Assembly: GCA_947034895.1 (NCBI GenBank)
Contig: OX344763.1
Span: forward strand, 41,043,025 to 41,107,024
Length of the DNA stretch: 64,000 nucleotides
Reading direction: 5' to 3'
Origin: Rhytidiadelphus loreus
Lineage: Eukaryota; Streptophyta; Bryopsida; Hypnales; Hylocomiaceae
Shown here: one piece after another, positions 46,422 through 60,638 of the stretch
Layout: each line of letters begins with the position of its first letter
Position numbering within the stretch: position 1 is the stretch's first letter
Program-made: the position numbers and the translations under genes
Notes under the pieces: model-generated
What the model saw: the letters and a program-made list of their open reading frames with translations, nothing else
Databases searched by the model: none
Told to the model about the DNA's origin: nothing

Positions 46422-49400
46422 GAGAGAGAGATATAGACACATGTATGATCTTAGTATTATGAATTAATATTAAAAAATTAGTAAATAAAAATGTATATTA
46501 TTGATTTCTCAACTTGTCCTCCAAGCAATTTAGAATCTTCCCAAATTAGTTCGTAACCATGTCCTTCAAGTCTGCAATATGAAAATTTCCTTTTTAAGAG
46601 AATTTAATCTAAAATTCTACAAATAAAAAATATCATACAAAAAATATGTATTATAAAAATTACAGATTTTACATTAAATAAAATTTCATCAATGAACTTT
46701 TGCCTCATTTAATTTACCTCTTTGTTGTTGGTGGAACTATCAAGATGATAATTTTTGGTTTAAAAGTGACTGCTCGGTCAATAAATGCATTTGCTAGAGC
46801 AGATCGCATTCCAAATGGAGGATTTAATCCCATAATCTACATAAAATTGATTCATTAGTTACATATAAATAGGTATATATGTAATATGCATAATCAATTG
46901 AATTTTTTACTTTAATTTTTACAAATTGCTCACTATGCATATAATTGTGTTCAAGCCTCATATCAAATTTATCATCATCAAAAACATTACTAAATGTTTT
47001 AAAATAATTTGAAAAAATATATAATTAATTAGTTGAAATATATTTTGAATTATGAGTTTGTAATATGTTTTTTTTTATTAGTTCACTAATTAGAAGCCTC
47101 AACAACAATTTAAGCCTTACCAACTTATCACTTGATGGAAGTTCATGACGTTGAATTGTAAACCAATCACGTTGTTCAAAGTTGAATGCATTCTTCATAC
47201 CAAACAATTTTTAATTTTTAAATTAATATTTTAAATAAAATTTCATATAATAATATTTTTAAGCTAGATATATTTTTACATAACATTCAAATCACAACTA
47301 TAAATTTTCTACTTGATATTTAGCATATAGGGGATGAATAACAAAATAAAATTCTGAATTGTAATTAATAAAAATGACATAAATAATGATGACATCTTCA
47401 ATCATATATTTTAGCTCATACACAAATATCAAAATATTATCAACTTACTTTTGGAGCTAAAATATCAAAATTTTTAAAATCACAATTCTTCTTTCCTACT
47501 TCATTCAACTTGCGATGTACTTCAAGTGAGAATTCATTTGCTCCACAACAGAAGTCAACAATCTGCCCATTGAAAACTAATAAGTAATGAACATTTGATG
47601 GATATAAATGATTTAAAAGCATATTTGAAAAAGCATTTATCAAAGATGAGCCTTTACCATATCTTTGTCTCTTATATACCATTGTAGCCTGTCCACAATC
47701 TACAAAAATTTATTAAATTAGACATTATTAGAAAAACAAAATTTAATTTAAAAATTTAAAACTAAATAACAAAATAATTTATTATATACAATTTATATTG
47801 TAAAATAAATTATTTTTTATTAAATTTGAAAAAATAAATTTAAATATAGAATTTATAAAAATGATTTATAAATGAAAAATATATTATTGCAATATGGTAA
47901 TTGTAGATGCCTCAATCAAAATATCTTTCTTTGTAAAATGACGCCCAAAAGATGTATATCGTTGGCCATATAAACATGGATTTAAAAAGGCTTCTAGCGC
48001 TTTCTGTAAAACATTATTGTACTTTGAAATTTCAAATTCTATAACATAAGACAATAGCTTATTCCAACAACTCATTTCATTTTCTTGCTTAGAAACATAT
48101 TTAGTGAAAAAAATTATTATCATGTTTCTATGATGAAGATTTTTGGGTTCAAATTTGAACAATGGAAGTATTATATCAAAATATTCAAAAAATCAATCAA
48201 TGGACATATTTATACAACTACATGTAGTGTGCATTACCTCAACTCGTTCTAGTTGAATGATAGATCTAAGAGGACACAAAGCCTTAGCTTCATCAATTCT
48301 CCGCCCACTTTTGATCCAATTCAATGCTTTTGGTATACTCTGTAATATATATTATCATTCAAAAATGAAATGAAAGACATGAAACTTGATGTATGAAAAA
48401 CAAAAAATTTGATGTATGAAATTTATGAAATTCATTAAATTTGATTTAGATTATTGTATATAATTCATTTTAGTAACTAAAAGATGATACTAACTTACAG
48501 TTAAAATTGATATCAATTCTCCTTCATGTATAAATTTTCCTTCTCTCTCTCCATTCTTATCAGTATAAAAACTAGGAGTGTATAGGTTCTTTTTTACTTC
48601 TTCAATTGTTTTACAATCTTTTGATTTTCGAATTATATCATCCACACTACAAACCAATTCAACATTGAATATGTAATCAATATTTAAAGCTCAAATTTAG
48701 TATATATACTTTAAAATGATGAATTTATATATTTCTATTAATATTTCTATTAATATTTCTATTAATGAAAAGTCAAATGTAATATCATAAATGAAAATTT
48801 TAATGATATAATTTACAATAAATAAGTAAATAAACTTTGGATTGTTAATTTTTAATGACGGAATTTTAGTAAAATATAAAAATAAACTTTTATTCTTAAA
48901 ACTTCAAATTTATTTTGTTGATTAAATTTTTTTTCAACCTTTTCTTAATGTCACTTAATGATACCAATGGTGGTTCAATTATATCATTTATGTTCTCTCT
49001 CAAGAAACATTTCTTCTTGGATGGTGTGTCTTTTGATTTTGAAGATTGCTTAAAGTCAATAGGCTCTTGTTCATCGAATATGTCCAGGGCTTTGGCATTA
49101 CTAATTAGATTTTTTCTTTGTTTACAAACTTTGGTTTTCTTAGTTTTTGGAAGAGATTGCTTTTCTTTCTCATTTTGTTGATTTATTTTGGTGAAAAAAT
49201 TTGAGTTTAAATTCTTTGATTGTACATTTTCTTTTGTAGTTGTTTCATGAAATAAATTTGAGCCTTCAACACATTTGAGTTGAGAATCTGGTCGATATGG
49301 AAATTTAACCATATCATAAGGACGAATGGGAAGGTCATGTTTTCTGTAACATCAATGAACATCATTATTAAAATTTACTTTGAATATTTTACTTATAATA

Positions 49401-52400
49401 ATGTTATACATAATAAACAAAATGAAAAAATGAAGTTGATTTGTAATTTATAATTATATATTATAAAACATTAACTAATATTACTAATACAAAAGTAAAA
49501 AAAATTGTACAAGTTTTTAATTTGCAAATTTTAAAAAATGAATCCCTTAAAAATTTAATTAAAAAACTCACGGGCAATAGATTCCGACACAAAAATGGTG
49601 TTTCTCATCTCCTAATTCTACCTTCCAAGCCCTTTGTGGTATGCCTTTAGCTTCTGCTTCTTCTTCAAATAAAATATTTCTGAAGTTCAAATATATATAT
49701 ATATATATCAAATAAATTTTGGAATCTCAAAATAAAATTATTTTTATTTATTTATTGCTATGGTATACCACAGCAATAAACTTTCTTAAAGAATTTATTA
49801 AAACATCAATGCTATAAAATATATGTTGATGATGTGTTCCCTAATATATATATTTGAAGTTTAGTTTAGTTTGATTTTTGAAAAATATCTTAATAGTAGT
49901 ATACATTTAAAAATATTTATGAAATCAAGCATAAAAAAATAGGAATTTTTTTTTGTTCCAATTATATTTTATAAAAATGAAATGGAACTAGTTTTAGTCA
50001 AATATTGTACTAGCTATAAGTCACATCTTAAGGATTTGATTTTAATTCTAAGAGAAAAGCTAACACTTGAGGTTAGGCTAGCACTTAATTTCATCTAATT
50101 TGTTACATGTGGCCATATTGAATTTAGTACAGAGTGCATAAGCTTATTCATCAATTATATTGAAGACCTCATCCAATTTTAAAGTGTTTATTTGGCCAAA
50201 ACTAAAAAATATTCTTAACTTTAAAATTTGAATTCAGTCATTATTATTATTAAATATAGTCAAATATGCTAATAGAAAGAGAAACATCTATGAAATAAAT
50301 ATATTTTATAGCAAGTTATTATAATTGACTACAATTTTTCTTTCAATTTACAAACATTAGGGTTTAAATTAATATTTTTACTGGTTAGAATAAAGTTTCT
50401 AATTACACTAATTTTTTTAGCAAATATGAACTCATAGATTACCTACTCCAACATAAAAAGATCAATATTGTTGAAAATATGATCAATAATGTTAAATTTA
50501 GTTTAAGTTATATATTCAGATTGGATTCAAGCACATAATACAAAAGAAATAAATACAAATAATAAACTCATAAGAGATCCCAAAATATTATTTTTCATTT
50601 CAATGACATTTAATATGCCCTCATTAATTTATCTGAAAACCATATTATTTTTTATTTTTCAGTAATTCATTGAAAAAAAAAATCTTAAAATTAGATACAT
50701 TCAAATATAAAAATTTGAAACTTACTTAGGAAGGCAATCAACATGCCAACCCACTGGGCATCGTCTACATTTTGCAAACTTTTTTTCTATATCAGTTGCA
50801 TCTTCAAGCTTTTTGCAACTCTTACATGTGTGTAAAGGGCAAAGAAATGTTTCCACATTTTGTTGAACTGATTCTGCAAATACTTTTTGTTTATCTTTGT
50901 CATTGGTGACCCACTTTGCTATACACATTGGATGGTAGAATTGCCCACAATGTGCTGAATGACAATTAAATACCTGAATATTTTTAATTAAAATTAATAT
51001 GAGTGATAATTAGAAATATCATTCAAAATAATATATTAAAACTTGCAATTTGTCAAAAACAATTGGATTTGGATAATTGTGTGGAAATGCAAGCAAGAAT
51101 AAATAGGTGAAATGAAGAAATACAAATTATATTGGCACACTAAAATGCACTCTTCCAAAACTTAATATCAATTAAAAAGCTATTTCTATTTTTTAAATTC
51201 AAAATTTAAAGTTGTATTGTGTTTATATGTAAGGGAGGATACTTGATTACTTTGCATTCTATTGCAAAATGGATTCCATATCATAATGACATCATTTAAA
51301 AAAATATTAGATGAGAATGAAAAAAATATGTATATTAAAAAAAATGAATGAAATGCATAGATGATATCTAAATAAAGAAATATAACCTCTTGATTAGGAC
51401 CAATAGATTTTCCCAATTGATGGCATAAAAAACATAATTGTTGATTTGTTTCACAATTTGGACATATCCATGTTTGAGCATTGACAATAATCTGCATGAA
51501 ATCAATTTTGATAAAATTTTATTTTTTAAACCATAAATGGATTTTTTAAACCATAATAGTATCAATTATTTGGTTATAGAAAGAATGAAAAATAAAAAAT
51601 AATCATTTGAAATTACTAACCTGATATTGTTCTTTTGTAAAACCAAGTGTTTTACAATCATGATCTTTTTTAGCAGAAACACAAGCATGAAAAGTTCGTA
51701 AACATGGACCATCACAACTGCATTGCCAAACAAAATGATCTTTAGGAAAATATATTGATCTACATAATTATGCTTAAAATATATGAATCGATATGAGTGT
51801 TTCAAGAATTTAAAAATGAATAAACAAAATTTATTAAAGACATTCAAATCAATTTGTAAATACAAATCATTTTATTTTTCCATTAATATAAAAAAATTGA
51901 ATAAAACCAAGAGACATTATACAAAATTTATCTTTGAGAATTAATTCAAATTTTCAAGTTGTATTTCAAGATCACTTTTGTGCATAATTTATTTTGAGTT
52001 TTAGCTTTTTCATGTATCACATTGTTTGATATATTTCTAAAGCATTTGATGGCTCATTGATGTACTAACAGCTAAATATTTTTTCAATTTAAAAATAAAA
52101 CTCCATACTTACAATAACAAATCCCCTCCATCATCACACAAAGAACACCAGAAATTTTCCCCAGCATGTAAGTCTTCTTCTTCCAAATCATCCAAATCAT
52201 CATGTTCATCAATATCAAGAAATTTTTCATCTTCAAATTCTAAAACCTTGTTTTCTTCTTTATTTTTAATATCAACTTCATTGTTATTGGTTGCATTATC
52301 ACATTTTAAGTGATCTATGTTTGCATCCAATTTATCTTGAATTGGATTGCTCTCAATTACAACTTTCTTTGTACAATCTTTGTCTTGTTCAATAACTTCT

Positions 52401-52813
52401 TTTGTATTTGGAACATCTGAGCTTGAAGATTCTTTGCCTACTTCACTAAGAGTATTTTCATGCTCCTCAATTTTATTACATCTGGACTCATATTAAAATG
52501 ACTTCATTCCAAAATAATAACACATAATCATTGAAATTCAGAGTGTACAATTGAGCTTCATTTTTATTATAAATTTTGATATATAAATAACGGGATTATA
52601 AAAATAAAAATATTAGTTTAATAAATTATCAAAATAAATGCATAGTTGTAAATGAATATATTTTGATTCAATTATTTTGTATGCCAAATTTTATTAGAAA
52701 AATAATAATTTCAAATTATATGGAAAGTATCATTATTGTATTATTGACAATTCACTCACATTGCACTTAAAGGCTCAATAGAATCCATTATTGCTTGTAG
52801 AGTTTTTGATACC
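42245..52813 (-). CDS. EDM2: EDM2-like PHD-finger and methyltransferase-fold chromatin protein (5' exons not found)
   Basis: In Arabidopsis, EDM2 is a nuclear chromatin reader that affects H3K9me2 and polyadenylation at transposon-containing introns. Exons read from high to low coordinates: 52760-52813 and 52113-52486 (borders uncertain), 51621-51717, 51387-51491, 50726-50973, 49572-49679, 48939-49343, 48499-48646, 48238-48339, 47911-48003 (GC donor), 47658-47699, 47459-47572, 47121-47192, 46718-46836, 46514-46571, 45793-46044, 44433-44692 and 42245-44300. PHD zinc pairs are visible (CSLCDDGGDLLLFCDGPC, CPNC, CFLC, CRRCPVGWHVDC). Next come RYTSFGRHF, IVDFCCGANEF (SAM motif I), MGLNPPFG (motif IV), LIVPPT and LYLWSRKDW, in EDM2 family order. 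The last exon encodes about 685 charged residues with a 15-residue repeat near 43390-43650. Introns are short and AT-rich. No stop was noticed in any assigned exon. The N-terminal exons were not recognised, so it could be 5'-truncated. Confidence 0.85.
43395..43655 (-). repeat. 45-bp coding repeat in the EDM2-like last exon
   Basis: About 5.5 units of a 15-residue repeat of the type R-Q-E-[IF]-E-Q-x-x-x-N-[KR]-I-H-H-G lie in tandem, in frame with the gene. It is a charged, His-rich expansion that I do not recall from Arabidopsis EDM2. Confidence 0.85.
46370..46440. repeat. Compound microsatellite (ATAC, CA, AT, AG) in an EDM2-like intron
   Basis: ATACATAC repeats are followed by about 18 bp of alternating AC, then AT and AG runs, inside the intron between exons 45793-46044 and 46514-46571. 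Confidence 0.85.
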
Positions 52814-55800
52814 CTAAAAAAGAGAAATCAAAACTTTATTCTTGTTAAAAACTTCAATTTGAGAATTCTAATGAAAAATAGTACACTTCATGGATAATTG
52901 TAAATAATCCTTTTAGCTACTAAACTATGAAGTTATATTTCTTAATGTTAGAAGCCCTAAAATTTAGTTGGAAAATATCATTAAATTTAATTCCCTCTAA
53001 AATTTTATTTCACATATAAAAATAAATGCATAGATCTTATTTCAAATACATGTATAAGATTGGATGGTAGTTATTGAATTTGAATAATTATATTGTTGGA
53101 TTTTTTGAACTACCAATACAATACTTGATTTCAATACATTGTGTACATTTTTTATGCCAATTTTTATCATTGCACTAAATTTTGCTTTTTATTTCTTCTA
53201 CTCATGAATAATTATAAGAATTATTTTCTTAAAAGCTTAGATTTGAAATTCATTGTAAAATTTATAAAATACATAATTCAAAAAGGTCTACATTTTTAAA
53301 TCTACAAAATGTATAAAGAAAATTTCATTTTTGGTTTAAAATTTTAAGATATATAAAAAATAGAAATTTTCACTTGACCTATAATTCAAATTTATCCAAA
53401 AAAAAGATATGAGGCCTAATTTAGATACATATTTTTGAATGAATGGAATTCTTTTTTTGTCAAGAATTATTTCTAAATGATGCAAAATACACTAGAAAAG
53501 AAATGAATGTATTACTTATTCTTACTTGAATGTAATTTCAAAAGATTGGAGTATCAAATTTTTAATATCAAATTTGAAAAGTCAAACTATTATTCACCAA
53601 TTGATGAAATTATCTAAGCATTTGATGACTATATTTTCCTTGCAAGTATTTAGGGTTTGTAATAAATTTTTGTTGATTGGCTACATTATCATTTCAATTT
53701 CAATTCTTTCAATTTATTGATATATTTTTTTGGAAAACAATCATATATTTAAATAAAAATTTGTAATTTTAAAACTGAAATTAATATAAAAGTCATATAC
53801 TGTACCAATTTTCAATCTTTTTTCAATTAAATAGGTTTGAAGCTTATAAAAAATAGCTTACAAACCTATAAAGCAAATTTTTGTCTTTAAATATCAATAG
53901 CACATAATAGTAGGTGGAAGCTTAAGCATTTTCTAATAATGATCTAATTCCACTATTGATTGTGATTGCTCCACACTTTAGCATATAAATAAATTTACTA
54001 TATTTCTTTCTTGCAATACAATATGTTCAATACAAATTAAACAAAGAAGATAATGAATAAGAAACAAATCCACTAGTTAAAAAAAAAAAATTCCACTTTG
54101 GCACAATTGCCAAATTATACAAGTTAGTTAGGTTCAAAATTTATTATTACCAAATTACAAGGCAAAAATGTAAGTTCATTGACCCAATGTGAATGGTTTG
54201 AGTATATTTTGTTGTATGTTGGTGTGAAATTTAGAAACATGAAAATACTTGGAAAAAATATGAGAAAACAAAGAAACACAATGATTATGATTGATTCCAT
54301 ATACATAATGTAAATGATGAGATGATACAAGTGTATAATCATCCAAATTTATTTAATTTCACAACTTAGGTATTGTAAGATTTTATATATATATTGATTG
54401 ATGATGTTCTCATATTGTAGAGATATCAATTAGATTGAAGCACAACTAGTTTGCAAATTTTTATTAGATGTTGGTATAAAAAGTTTGAGAGCTTTGAATC
54501 TTGCCTTTCATTTTAATGAAATAAATTGATAAAAGTTCAAATTTTATTTTATATATATTGAACTACTTGTTTGTACTATTGGAAATCATATCTTACTTTA
54601 ACCAAAAAATTCATCCAAAGTATCACAATTACTCACTAATGATGATTGGTTTTTCAAAATATTAAAACCTTTTGAAATTGTTATAAATTTTGTTGTTATT
54701 GGGTAAAAAATTTATTTATTTAAAACAACTTCAAGAACCCCAAATAATTTTATACAAGTGTGATTATTAAAAAAAAAACTTCAATTTAATAATTGTGGTG
54801 AATGTTCTATTTATATTTAGAAATTTTGATAGATTAAAATATGTTTGTTTTGGCTCATATTTATTTGATTCTTTCTTTGAGTGAGTCATTTTGTATGATT
54901 CATTTGGGGAGGGCACTTGTTGATACATGTGTGTACAAAGGGGTATAAAATGGGACCTATTATTTCTGTTCAAGTGATTTTATCCCTCTCTAATCTTATA
55001 TAAATTTTCAAAACTAACTAATAAATAGGGGGGTGTAAGTTATTTAAATCAAAACCAAATTGGATTAAGAATAGCCTTCAATACTTTAAAAAACTTTACA
55101 TACCAACAAAGACAAAACATGCATATGGGTTTAGTGTACAAGTTAATTGACCAGAATGAATTCAACTTAAACTTGGCAACACAAGCACAAACTAGGCCAA
55201 GAAATGCTTACAACCTTGGGTTCATATTGAGAAAAGTCGATTTGTTGGGTTCTACATCTAATTCATAGTAAGTACAAATATAACTTTAGTATGCTAGGAT
55301 ATTCAACAAAAATGAAACAACAATCAAAAGGCTATGTTGTAGTACTTGTAAAAACAAAAACATTGCAATGCCACCAAGCTTGAAGACTTAGGATTTAGGG
55401 TATGAAGAACCACAATTTTCACATCCTTCAATCTTAAATTTGGACTACATCACAAAAATGTAGACAATGCTCAAAGATCAACTCTTCATTTATAAAAAAG
55501 TGACAAGTGAGTTCTATGACTTTTATCAGGCATTGACAAATGCAAAATTGTACAACAATGTCACAACAATCGTCTACATCATGAGACAATTCAACATACA
55601 TGCCCTACTACAAAAATACCCAATTAAAGAAAAACCAATGCACACAAAAATCTCAATAGCTTTTGCAAACTCCAAAGAATTACTTCATAAAATATCGGGA
55701 AGACATTTAAAGAACTCATCCTACAACACTTGCAATCATTACACCAAAACCTACAACTAAACTCTTAACTTCAAGCTTCATTACTCATTAGTGATCCACA

Positions 55801-57667
55801 TTTGTATTTGTGTTGTCCAGGATGTCATCCTTGTCAACTTAATCTCATACCTTGAATCTTGTAGTGCATCATGAATAATTTGAATCCCTACCCAAATGAG
55901 GTCCCTAACCATTGCCTTAACAATTTAAACATTGATTTATGCCACCAATGGCATATTCCTCTGCAACAACTCTAAATTCTATTTGAAGCATCTTGTTGAG
56001 TAACTTTTAAGATCAGAATTGATCCAACATTAATCTTCAATTGGTTTTGCAAGTTGATGTTGACCAAATGAAGTGTAGTGCATATGATTGTGCTCTCCAA
56101 TAGTTTCTTCCATTCCTAAGACGTTGCCTTTGAATTCACAAAAGTTTGGAGCTCTTCAGAAATCTAGAACTCATATGGAAAGTTGCTCTACTCTTCATGA
56201 GCCCCCTTAAACCCTAAAAAAACTTTGGACCCTACTAAATTGCTAGAAGAGTTCCATGTCTAAATTCAATATGTCAAACCTGATGTTGTAAATTTTTGCC
56301 ACAGCCTAAATCTTTTGGATGATTCCAAGAAACACTTGTTCATTTTGTTGCATTTGAGAACTTTTTCATAGTACTACAAACTTCTGAAAATAATATTTGA
56401 AAATATGGATGATTAGTATAATATTAAAAATAATATATCACCAAAATTTGATAGCTAAAAAATATTTATGTCAAAATTTATTCATGAAATAGATTGACAA
56501 ATTTTTTTAAGAGAATAGATACTTCAATGTTTAAATTATTAGAAAATAGTTAAAACATTAAAAAAGTTAAAACAATAGTTGAACATTCTTAAATTTTTTA
56601 TAGATAAGATTATATTACAAATATGATGGAAAAGTGTTTTCAAGTGTCTCAAAATTTGAGTGCAAAGGAGCCTATTTTGCACCTATGTGGAAGATTTTCA
56701 ATTTTCAGTTTTTAATTGTCCCTTGCACTATAGGTTATATATATGCCTATTGTAAAATTATATATCTAGAAGCTTACCTTTGTAATGATGATTTTGGATA
56801 CTCAAAAGTCTTTGAAACTATAAAAATTCAAAGCAAGACAAATTAACAAAGTTTCTTTTTAAATCTTAAATCATTTTTAAAAAATCTTCAAAAATCTTAG
56901 CTTCAAAAAAAGTTTCCCATCTTCATTTTACATATCAAATCCATCAACTCCATATTTCAAAGTTATGATAGAAGATATGATTGAAACGCAACATATGACA
57001 TCCAAATAGTACTAGTAATTTTTGGAATCTCCCCTGTACAAAATGTACAAACCAAATAGACATGCAAGAAAACCCTAAACCAGAAGAACCAAAAAGCTAA
57101 GACATAACAAAGCCCTAAATTCACCCAAGAACGTAGTTGAACACTGATGTTGCTCCCGTTCAATTTGAACTTAGAAGTAGCAAGTGAAGCAACATAAAAG
57201 AAGATGTTGCAAATCCAAATGAGGAAGACACAATGGCACATAACCCAAAGAAAGACACCACCAAGTAAAGACAAACAAGGCAAGTGCTATAAATCCACTT
57301 GGAGCTCACAATACCCTTCTTAAACATGATTGAATTACTAGACCCCTATATACCTTTGAAGTCATGTTGTTTCTAAGACTTTTATACAATACCCTTCCCA
57401 AAATGATTCATTGATTAGAAATTAATTGTATTTAGATTTAGATTTTTAGTTAAAAATTTTAATACATTATTAAATGTTTAATGTATTTTTTAATCTCCAA
57501 AAAAATTCTTTGATGGAAATGTTGGAAGTGGATTTTTCAATTATGGGCAAGTTCCTATAAATGTAACTTTCAGTCAAATTTATTGAAATTTCTATGTAAA
57601 GTGAGATTCTTGTATGTGAGAAAATATTTGAATAATCCACCAACCAATATTCTTTTAGCGCTAGAGC

Positions 57668-57700
<33 letters not shown>

Positions 57701-60638
57701 TGTAGATATGGATTGGTTGTTTCTTGCATTTTTATCAAGTTAGAATAGAATACAAAATATTATTTGTTTTTGAATATAAATCAATAATTTGCCTAAAGTT
57801 AACATTTCTAATGGACAAATTGGAAAATACACCAACAAATTGTAACTAACTATTGGTTCTTTATGTACCTTAGGGAGTTCTTCTAATTTTCAAATGAGTC
57901 CATTTGTAAAATTAAAGAGCTTGTTACAAATTTTTATTGTTTTCAATTTCTCTTTACTTTAGATGGTTAAATAGAATTTAAAAAATAAAATAAAAAATAG
58001 ATCATATTGCATTATAGTTTCTAGAAGATATTTGTATTTATACAAAATCCCTTTATTCATTCCATTTTAATTGGATAAGATTAAAAACATGAGAATTTCT
58101 TTTAGGGCAATATAGGATTTTTTTAGGGAGAATTTCAAATGGGCTACATTGGATATTATGATTTCCAAAAATGCCATTGAAATTTGAATATCTTGGAAAT
58201 TGGTAGAGAAGTATTATATCTATATAAAGGTAGGTACAATATTTTTTTGTTAGAAATTGCTAAAGAGATAACTTCATTCCACCTAATTTCCAAGATGTGT
58301 TGTTATGTTGTAATAAACTCAAAAAATAGAGAATACTTTTAAGGGTTAACAATTGGCTTGTAGAGTGATGCTAATAAAATTTGAAGTGAACATAAAAAAT
58401 TAGCCTAGTATTAAAGATGAAGTGAAATGCACCAAATTTAACCATCCATTGAACATTGTTTCTTTTTTTCCTACCAAATTATTTTCTATTAAAATATATA
58501 TTGGAATATTTTTAAATTTATTATAGTAAAATTAATTCAATTTTCATTCTAGTAATTTTAACTTCATAAATGTACTTCCATCATCTTCAAAGGTCCCCAA
58601 TATCAATTGTACACTTTTAATAAGAAGTGTATAGTTTGATATATGTGAAAAGTATAGGAGAAAAGTATGACAATTTGACTTTGGGCCAATACATATAGTT
58701 GGAATATTAAGGGAAATTATTCCATCTCTAACTTTGGTGAAATGCATAAGTTAATTTTCCAAAAATCAAACCTTCTAAAAAACTTAAGTATATTTTTATA
58801 GAGGGACCTTTAGAAATCCTCGTTTAGCTACTTGAAACATTCAAATGTCTCTTTAAAACTACAAATGCATGCAATTTCTTGAAGTATTTTGGTAATCCTT
58901 CAAAGATTTTAAAGTATCTTGTAATGATAACAAATCTTGTCAAAATATCATTCTTGGGAGTCATATTCTTATGACTTTTATTTTATTTTTTTACCTTGGT
59001 GGCTTCTTCAACTCAAATGGATGTACTTATTATGATCAATGTCAATAAGTTCTTGAAATTAAGACAGGAAAAAACAATTCTAAATCAGAGTTTAGAAAGG
59101 CAAAGGTATTATTCTTGATGGACTTGGAGCCTTGGAAGTGTATACATGGCACATTCAAGAAATTTTTGAAACATATAAGGTATTAAGGTTCTTGGAATTG
59201 TTTGCAATTGTGATTGCTTGAATTACTCATTCAAGTATATTCAAGGCCTTTGATACATTTGTAAGCACCTTATCTATATTGTAAAATTCTAGTATGCTAA
59301 CAATTTGAACGGTAAATGAGTTAATTGTAATGTATATTTTCTATCTACTATTTTTACACTATATTTTAAGATTTAATAGTAAAATTATAAAATTAATTTA
59401 AAAAAAAATTGATTTCCAATATTTTATTCAAAGTGGAAAATAATAAATTTTGTTTGTATGATAACTATAAAAATCTATTTTTTTTCATTATGGTAAATGT
59501 AGTATCCTAAATTTTTCCTTTACATTTCAACCACACAATCACTAGAAATATATATATCTAATCATATATATGAATATAGTTTGCATCATGAATATTATAT
59601 TTGAATGGCGATATTATCCTTTAAAAGAAAATTTCACATTATTTATTGCCACAATATCAAATCTATCTATCGTAACTTACAACATTAATATCTCTAATTT
59701 CCTATAGATAAAAATGAATCCAAAGTTTAGTATATATCCAACAAAGCAACAACCAAAAGTCTCATGATATCTAGGGGGGTCACAATATAGCAATATTGAA
59801 AGTGTCATAGTGTTTTATAGTTTGTAACCCCTCTTTGGTCTACATTGAATACATGGCAATTCTTTTCTATATTGCATTTGAACTCTTGTTCAAACTCTCA
59901 ATGCTTCTTTAGAATGACAACTTACAACTACATAAATCTAATTAGCTCCATCTCCAAAATTGAAATATTGGTCCAAACCTCAAATAAGGACCAAAAGGCT
60001 TTTGCACTTCAATAGTTGTTAAAGTGAGATTGTCACTAGGTTTTGCCAATAGTTTCTTATTGTCTAAAGTGAAGCATTTGGACAATGACTTGAATCCCAT
60101 TGGATGCAAGCGTCCAAAATTGAGTAGAAAAATCACACCATACCTTTTCAAGGTTCAAACTCACATGACAACACATAAAATTTGGATTTTTTTGTGTGAA
60201 TCTAAATAGGAAAATACAATATTGTACTATACATAGGCATGGCAATATCAAGGTGAGAAGTAACAAGTTAATTTGATGTAATTGATGAAAGGCCATCAAT
60301 TTGCCCATGTTTATTGTTCTTGAAAATACCATTGAGAAGGGATCTCTAAAGAGAAGTTACGTAATCAATATCTAAGTTGCCCTTCAAGTTAACCCCTAAG
60401 CACTCCAACATCCATATTTTAGATGATGAATAGAGTGCTTTAGGCAAATGTTTCTTCTCATTCATCCAAAACAATTCTTGAATTATTAAGATGACCTTTC
60501 TTTATAACTAGTCTGATGAAATTGATGTAAATAATATATTTGTACAGAGATATAAACAAAAATGTACCGAAGTCCAAAAAAGGATTTAAGCATTAATCCT
60601 CGAAGGACGTGACTTTTGTCACTTACATGAGTATCTTA
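52814..60638. other. Long AT-rich region between the two host genes
   Basis: About 7.8 kb with very low GC. The EDM2-like N-terminus (before the first PHD finger) should be encoded here if the gene is complete, but I could not pick out its exons. Stretches at 55080-56340 and 57000-57300 have more even base composition and may be old, degraded insertions. The short frames there (for example 55467-55760, plus) match no family I recognise. Confidence 0.4.
57668..57706. repeat. (TATG)n microsatellite
   Basis: Nine to ten perfect tetranucleotide units of TATG/GTAT. Confidence 0.95.

Noticed and set aside
55467..55760. Plus-strand 97-codon frame
   Set aside because: No family resemblance, AT-biased composition and no splice or neighbour support.
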